Shown in pieces: positions 59,329 through 64,000 of a stretch of DNA of 64,000 nt (positions are counted from its first letter, which is position 1; every line of letters starts with the position of its first letter). The notes under the pieces were generated by a model, which was not told where the DNA came from, did not search any database, and was given only the letters and a program-made list of their open reading frames with translations. A program made the position numbers and the translations under genes. Source of the stretch: Clostridium_B lapidicellarium (GTDB taxonomy: Bacteria > Bacillota > Clostridia > Clostridiales > Clostridiaceae); contig NZ_JBGFFE010000002.1 of NCBI RefSeq assembly GCF_041224415.1, forward strand, positions 248,001 through 312,000. Reading direction: 5' to 3'.

Positions 59329-60099
59329 TTACAAATTAAGCAAGTGTTTTGTATTGGAAATTGTTATTTTGCTTATCTCTTTTACATCCATATTTTTTAT
59401 CTCTGCAATTTTATCCATAATAAACCTGATATACTCGGATCTGTTTCTTCTGCCCCTAAAAGGAACCGGTGTCATATAGGGACAGTCAGTTTCCACTAAA
59501 ATTCTATTAAGCGGTATCTCTCTTGCCACATCCACAGCTTTTTTCGCATTCTTAAAAGTCACCACTCCTGTAAATCCTATATAATACCCCAGCTTTAAAC
59601 ATTCTCTTGCAAATTCAACACTTCCCGAAAAACAATGGATCTCACCAACAACATCCTTAAACTGTTTTATTACATCGAAAGTGTCTTTATGAGCTTCCCT
59701 ATCATGTATAATCACAGGTAAATTGAGCTCTTGTGCTAATTCCATCTGCTTTATGAACGTGGATTTCTGTACACTTCTCGGTGGGTTTTCCCTGCAATAG
59801 TAATCAAGTCCTATCTCTCCTATGGCCTTTACCTTTTTGTTTTTTACAAGTTCTTTCAATTCTATTACTGTATTATTGTCAAATTTATCTGCATATTCCG
59901 GATGTATGCCTACAGCTGCATAAAATATATCATGCTTTTTAGCCAATTCAACAGAATTTCTGGAACCCTCCATGGAAGAACCACAATTTAGTACACCCAC
60001 AATATTCCCGTCTTTCAGCTCTCCTATGATTTTTTCCCTATCCCCGTCAAATTGTTCATCATCATAATGTGCATGTGCGTCAAAAATATCCACTGTCAT
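59329..60099 (-). CDS. TatD-family metal-dependent hydrolase
   Basis: The 256-aa protein has DAHAHYDD, GEIGLDYY, VIIHDREAH, IHCFSGS and ILVETDCPYM, the metal ligands of TatD-type DNases. The family includes 3'-5' nucleases and amidohydrolase relatives; DNA repair or turnover roles are likely but not proven. AGGAGG precedes the ATG. It lies downstream of metG with a terminator between, a common neighbourhood. Confidence 0.9.
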   Translation of the reverse strand: MTVDIFDAHAHYDDEQFDGDREKIIGELKDGNIVGVLNCGSSMEGSRNSVELAKKHDIFYAAVGIHPEYADKFDNNTVIELKELVKNKKVKAIGEIGLDYYCRENPPRSVQKSTFIKQMELAQELNLPVIIHDREAHKDTFDVIKQFKDVVGEIHCFSGSVEFARECLKLGYYIGFTGVVTFKNAKKAVDVAREIPLNRILVETDCPYMTPVPFRGRRNRSEYIRFIMDKIAEIKNMDVKEISKITISNTKHLLNL

Positions 60100-60148
60100 A
60101 ATTACATTCCTCCTAATTACAAGTATACATTTTAATTTTAATTATAAC

Positions 60149-60185
60149 AAAATACTATCAAAAATATACTTTTTGATAGTATTTT
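60149..60185 (-). terminator. Terminator of metG
   Basis: AAAATACTATCAAAAA pairs with TTTTTGATAGTATTTT around a small loop, about ten bases past the stop. Confidence 0.8.
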
Positions 60186-60193
60186 ACATATTT

Positions 60194-62131
60194 TTAGCTT
60201 ATTGTACTGCCTGGAGGAAGTTTCCCTGATATTGAAACTGTACATAATTTGCTGTCATCTTCTGAAGCCGCAGACAATATCATCCCCTGAGAAATTTCAC
60301 CCTTTAATTTTATGGGCTTTAAATTTGCCACTATTACTACATATTTCCCGACAAGTTCTTCAGGACTATAGTATTTTGCTATACCCGAAATTACCTGCCT
60401 TTTTTCCTTTCCTAAATCCAATTGAAATTTAAGTAATTTGTTTGAACCTTCTATAGCCTCACATTTCAATACTTTGGCCACTCTGAGATCAAGCTTTTCG
60501 AAATCATCTATACCTATTTCCTTTTTGCGAATTTTCACTTTGGATGCATTTGCAGAACTCTGATGTTTTTTTAACTCATCCAGCTCCTTCAATTTTTTAT
60601 CCAAATCTATTCTCGGAAACAGAGCACTACCCTTGTTTATTTTGGTTCCCGCCTTAGTTCCGTCAAAAGAAGCTGTACTATCCCACGACGTAATATCCAC
60701 ATTAAGTTGTTTATACATCTCCTCACTGGTTTCAGGAAGATACGGTGAGATACATATTGCAATTATCCTCAAAGATTCCGAAAGGTTATAAAGTACGGTC
60801 CCCAGCCTTCTTTCCCTGCCAGCATCCTTAGCCAGTACCCATGGTGTCGTATCATCTATATATTTATTAGTCGCACCTATAAGTTCCCATATACTGTCCA
60901 ATGCTTCTGGTATTCTAAGATTATCCATGTTTTTCTCTACCTTTTTAGGTGTGTTCAATGCTATATCTATAAGTCTACCGTCAACATCATCTTCCCTTCC
61001 CGACGGCACAGGTATTATTCCATTAAAATACTTTTCTATCATAGTACAAGTTCTGGACAAAAGATTACCCAGATCATTGGCTAAATCCGAATTGATCCTC
61101 CTTATAAATATTTCATTGTTGAACAGCCCATCTGAGCCAAATGGTATTTCTCTTAGGAGATAATATCTGACAGCATCCGTACCAAAATTATTTACTAAAA
61201 CCACGGGATCCACCACATTTCCCTTGGATTTGGACATTTTACCTCCATTGACCAGAAGCCATCCGTGCCCAAATACTTTCTTGGGAATAGGTTCCCCCAG
61301 AGCCATAAGTATTATAGGCCAATAAATGGTGTGAAATCTCAATATATCCTTGCCCACCAAATGCAAGTCGGCCGGCCAGTATTTTTTATATAATTCCTGA
61401 TTTTCGCTGCCGTAACCAAGTGCGGTTATATAATTTGCCAGTGCATCTATCCACACATATATGACATGTTTCCTGTCGAAAGTCACAGGTATACCCCAAT
61501 CAAAAGATGTCCTTGAAACACAGAGATCCTGCAGACCCGGCTTCAAAAAATTATTTATCATTTCATTTTTTCTGGATTCCGGCTGTATAAAATCCGGATG
61601 TGATTCGATATATTCTATAAGTCTGGGAGCATATTTTGACATTCTAAAAAAGTAAGCTTCCTCGCTTGTTCTTTCAACAGGCCTTCCGCAGTCAGGACAT
61701 TTTCCATCTACCAGCTGAGTTTCAGTCCAAAAAGATTCGCAGGGAGTACAATACCAGCCCTCATACCTTCCTTTATATATATCCCCTTGATCATACAGCC
61801 TTTTAAATATTTTTTGAACTGCCTTTACATGATAATCTTCCGTAGTCCTTATAAATTTATCATAGCTTATATTCATCATCTTCCAAAGTTCCTTAATACC
61901 AGCTACTATTTTATCCACATATTCTTTGGGACTAACTCCCTTTGCCTCTGCCAGTCTTTGAATCTTCTGGCCATGCTCGTCAGTACCTGTCAAAAGCATT
62001 ACATCATATCCAGTAAGTCTCTTAAATCTGGCCAGGGCATCTGCCGCCACAGTAGTGTAAGTATTCCCTATATGAAGATTTGCAGACGGATAATAAATGG
62101 GTGTAGTGATATAATAAGTTTTTTTAGTCAT
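60194..62131 (-). CDS. metG: Methionyl-tRNA synthetase
   Basis: The 645-aa protein has YYPSANLHIGNTYT (HIGH-type motif), KMSKSKGN and a zinc-knuckle segment CTPCESFWTETQ with CPDCGRP. The C-terminal ~110 residues (FEKLDLRVAKVLKCEAIEG) are the tRNA-binding EMAPII-like domain found in many bacterial MetG. ATG 62131 has AAGGAG nine bases upstream; an open frame to 62185 is not needed. No T-box leader is seen in front. Confidence 0.95.
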   Translation of the reverse strand: MTKKTYYITTPIYYPSANLHIGNTYTTVAADALARFKRLTGYDVMLLTGTDEHGQKIQRLAEAKGVSPKEYVDKIVAGIKELWKMMNISYDKFIRTTEDYHVKAVQKIFKRLYDQGDIYKGRYEGWYCTPCESFWTETQLVDGKCPDCGRPVERTSEEAYFFRMSKYAPRLIEYIESHPDFIQPESRKNEMINNFLKPGLQDLCVSRTSFDWGIPVTFDRKHVIYVWIDALANYITALGYGSENQELYKKYWPADLHLVGKDILRFHTIYWPIILMALGEPIPKKVFGHGWLLVNGGKMSKSKGNVVDPVVLVNNFGTDAVRYYLLREIPFGSDGLFNNEIFIRRINSDLANDLGNLLSRTCTMIEKYFNGIIPVPSGREDDVDGRLIDIALNTPKKVEKNMDNLRIPEALDSIWELIGATNKYIDDTTPWVLAKDAGRERRLGTVLYNLSESLRIIAICISPYLPETSEEMYKQLNVDITSWDSTASFDGTKAGTKINKGSALFPRIDLDKKLKELDELKKHQSSANASKVKIRKKEIGIDDFEKLDLRVAKVLKCEAIEGSNKLLKFQLDLGKEKRQVISGIAKYYSPEELVGKYVVIVANLKPIKLKGEISQGMILSAASEDDSKLCTVSISGKLPPGSTIS

Positions 62132-62189
62132 ATTTTTCTCTCCTTCTTCTCCTGATTTTATAATATGTTTTGACAAAATATACAAACTT

Positions 62190-62230
62190 AAAAAAGCCTC
62201 TATATGAAGAAAATTTCTCCATATAGAGGC
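62190..62230 (-). terminator. Intrinsic terminator upstream of metG
   Basis: GCCTCTATAT and ATATAGAGGC form a stem; TTTTTT follows on the minus strand. It ends the unit with the uracil-DNA glycosylase gene. Confidence 0.85.
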
Positions 62231-62266
62231 GCTGCATACACTTTACCACTCTATTTTATTTTTATC

Positions 62267-62530
62267 TCACAATAAAAACCTCACCAGGTAACTCAAAAAA
62301 TATCTTGATCCTGCTTGAAAATCAAAACTATCATTACCCTGCTCTATAACGGCTGCCGCCGTGTTACTTTACTGCCATTTCAAATAACCTGCTCCAGAGC
62401 CATATTCATAAGCTATTTTATCACCGGCTTCCACCAAATTGTCGATTCTCTTTGCATAAAATTGACTTATTACTCTTTCCTTCACTGCATTTAACAATAT
62501 AATATTCCATATATTTTTAACTGTCAACAT
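62267..62530 (-). pseudogene. Short ORF interrupted by TAA, unidentified
   Basis: An ATG at 62530, inside the end of the glycosylase gene, opens 53 codons (VKERVISQFYAKRIDNLVEA and onward) up to TAA at 62369. The same frame then stays open for ~33 more codons (NTAAAVIEQGNDSFDFQAGS, then a hydrophobic end) to TGA 62267. Codon make-up stays protein-like across the stop, suggesting a small gene broken by a nonsense change or an undetected frame problem. I cannot name the family. Confidence 0.35.
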
Positions 62531-63092
62531 TCTGGTTCCGAAAATCATCATATTTTTTCTTTATGTCCTTCAAGTCTTCCCAAAATGGAGCTTTTTTATT
62601 CTCATCTCTAAGAATTGCAGAAGGATGAAAAGTGGCAGTCATATAAAACCCTTTTCTCTCCACCCATTTTCCTCTATCTCTTGTAATTCTCCAATCTTTT
62701 CCCAATATACAATTCATTGCAGTAGCCCCAAGGCAGACAATTATTTTAGGTTTTACCAGTGCCACCTGATTTCTCAAATACGGAATGCAAGCTTCCTCCT
62801 CTTGTGTATAAGGCGTCCTATTATTTTCCGGCCTGCATTTACAGATATTGCATATGTAATAGTCATTTTTCCTATACAGCCCTATGGATTCGAGAGTTCT
62901 CGTCAAAAGCTGGCCAGCTCTTCCAACAAAAGGCAGACCAGTTCTATCCTCATCCGCACCAGGTGCCTCTCCTATAAACATGATTTTTCCTCCGGGATTG
63001 CCATCTCCAAAAACCATATTAGTTCTGTTATCGCCCAATTTACATTTATGGCAATTTACACATTCTTCATATAGTTCCTTCCATCTAAGCAA
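62517..63092 (-). CDS. Uracil-DNA glycosylase, family 4
   Basis: The ~191-aa protein has the family-4 features: an early CVNCHKC motif and CNICKCRP in the middle, which bind a [4Fe-4S] cluster, MFIGEAPGADEDRTGLPFVG for the uracil site, and TFHPSAILRD near the end. It starts base-excision repair of deaminated cytosine. TTG 63092 is chosen since GGAG lies upstream; the frame can start at GTG 63104. The next short ORF overlaps its 3' end. Confidence 0.9.
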   Translation of the reverse strand: MLRWKELYEECVNCHKCKLGDNRTNMVFGDGNPGGKIMFIGEAPGADEDRTGLPFVGRAGQLLTRTLESIGLYRKNDYYICNICKCRPENNRTPYTQEEEACIPYLRNQVALVKPKIIVCLGATAMNCILGKDWRITRDRGKWVERKGFYMTATFHPSAILRDENKKAPFWEDLKDIKKKYDDFRNQNVDS

Positions 63093-63168
63093 TTTAATTC
63101 TCACTCCAAACTGTATTTATCAATTATAATAATATTATACAACTAATAAGGCTTTATAGAAATACTTA

Positions 63169-63687
63169 TTAAAACATAATCCTAGTTACTACAACCGCAG
63201 CTATAATAGCAGACATGTCCGCCATTATAGCTGCCCAAAGAGTATGTCTTATCTTTTTTATTCCAACAGCACCGAAATAAACTGTCAGTGTATAAAATAT
63301 GGTTTCCGTAGAACCCATTATTATAGATGACACCCTGCCTATATAGCTATCCGGGCCAAATTTACTTAGAGTTTCAGCAAATATACCAAGAGCCCCACTT
63401 CCCGACAATGGCTTTACAAGTACCAGGGGCACCACCTCTGGAGGAAGGCCTATGATTTCAACTACAGGCCTTACAAGTGCTATAAAATAATCAAGTGCCT
63501 TGGATTCTCTAAATACTCCAACTGCTATTATCATAGCCAGCAGATACGGGAATATTTTTATACATATACCAATACCCTCTTTGGCACCCTCTACAAAACA
63601 TTCATACACTTTGACTCTTTTAAATATTCCATATGTAACCACGATAAATACTATTATAGGAATTATAGATTTTATCATATAATTCAA
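63169..63687 (-). CDS. spmB: Spore maturation protein B
   Basis: The 172-aa membrane protein has nucleoside-recognition/gate-like segments: PYLLAMIIAVGVFRESKALD, PPEVVPLVLVKPLSGSGALG and GSTETIFYTLTVYFGAVGIK. SpmA and SpmB together are needed for dehydration of the spore core and heat resistance. The start is TTG 63687 with GAGGAG upstream; it lies ~30 bp after spmA. Likely expressed in the forespore under sigma-G. Confidence 0.93.
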   Translation of the reverse strand: MNYMIKSIIPIIVFIVVTYGIFKRVKVYECFVEGAKEGIGICIKIFPYLLAMIIAVGVFRESKALDYFIALVRPVVEIIGLPPEVVPLVLVKPLSGSGALGIFAETLSKFGPDSYIGRVSSIIMGSTETIFYTLTVYFGAVGIKKIRHTLWAAIMADMSAIIAAVVVTRIMF

Positions 63688-63718
63688 CTTATTCTCTCCT
63701 CTCTATTTAAAATTCCAG

Positions 63719-64000
63719 TCAAAAATATTTCTCCATTATTTTACAGCATATTATTCCAACCACAGCTGCTATTGCAGTTGCTATTATACCTGGAATTATT
63801 GTCTCTCCGGGATTTTTCGATCCCACAGCTGCCCTTATGGAAATAACTGTAGTGGGTATAAATTGTATACAGGCTGCATTCAGTACCAGAAATAAAGACA
63901 TATCGTCACTCGCCTCATCTGTCTTACCATTTAACCGTTTAAGTTCCTCCATGGCCTTTATACCAAAAGGTGTAGCTGCATTAGACAATCCCATCATATT
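63719..64000 (-). CDS. spmA: Spore maturation protein A, C-terminal part (cut by window edge)
   Basis: The last ~93 codons of SpmA are present: GLSNAATPFGIKAMEELKRL, LVLNAACIQFIPTTVISIRA and a final membrane helix. The gene starts beyond the right edge. It pairs with spmB just downstream. Confidence 0.9.
   Translation of the reverse strand, partial: NMMGLSNAATPFGIKAMEELKRLNGKTDEASDDMSLFLVLNAACIQFIPTTVISIRAAVGSKNPGETIIPGIIATAIAAVVGIICCKIMEKYF

Noticed and set aside
62369..62371. Recoding of the TAA codon to an amino acid
   Set aside because: No known natural system in bacteria reads TAA this way; a nonsense change or chance is simpler.
1..64000. tRNA, rRNA, CRISPR arrays, prophage or insertion sequences
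   Set aside because: I scanned gaps for cloverleaf-like sequences, regular repeats and transposase motifs and found none that could be supported.

Overview
The window is AT-rich and carries a dense set of endospore genes, [4Fe-4S] and radical-SAM enzymes, an oxygen-independent ribonucleotide reductase and a Stickland D-proline reductase operon. Together these point to an anaerobic, spore-forming, amino-acid-fermenting Clostridium (Clostridiaceae). Most genes lie on the minus strand. I saw no rRNA, tRNA, CRISPR array, prophage or insertion sequence.

Layout. 1-6.7 kb: the start of ypeB (cut by the window edge), a UgtP-like glycolipid glucosyltransferase, spoIIR, and a gerA-type germinant-receptor operon in which the permease (GerAB) and lipoprotein (GerAC) subunits are joined in one frame at a run of nine A. 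6.8-15 kb: ispE, a cyanophycin synthetase/cyanophycinase pair, sipL, a possible structured RNA, veg with a near-consensus promoter, and yabG with a sigma-K-type promoter. 15-21.7 kb: a spore-coat cluster of three intact CotS-like proteins, one degenerate CotS relative, a small basic protein and two CotSA-like glycosyltransferases. 21.8-28.2 kb: mixed metabolism and repair (orphan sugar-binding lipoprotein, radical SAM/SPASM protein, LarC, 3-methyladenine glycosylase, GIY-YIG protein, mannose-1-phosphate guanylyltransferase).

28.3-38.4 kb is the proline reductase locus, read right to left: prdR, then prdC, a PrdA N-terminal-like protein, prdA, a small protein, prdB (selenoprotein with in-frame UGA and SECIS-like hairpin), prdD, prdE, prdF and a TauE/SafE-type transporter. 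A GG-N10-GC sigma-54 promoter precedes prdC. A 12-bp inverted repeat further upstream is a good candidate for PrdR enhancer sites. The 145-aa protein, PrdD and PrdE match successive thirds of PrdA, and the PrdD/PrdE break falls at the PrdA self-cleavage cysteine.

38.5-64 kb: a large stand-alone SF1 helicase with a C-terminal nuclease-like domain (possible defence protein), DedA, a CcpA-like LacI regulator, ileS behind an isoleucine T-box, an MBL hydrolase, an ArsR regulator, nrdD-nrdG behind an NrdR box, a ferredoxin, an Mrp ATPase, three poorly known envelope or sporulation-type proteins, then rsmA-rnmV-yabE, tatD, metG, a family-4 uracil-DNA glycosylase followed by a broken short ORF, spmB and the end of spmA.

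The strongest leads for something new are the three-piece PrdA paralogue, the GerAB-GerAC junction, the lone helicase-nuclease, and the terminator-flanked structured segment downstream of veg. All functions are inferred from reading the sequence; no database search was run.
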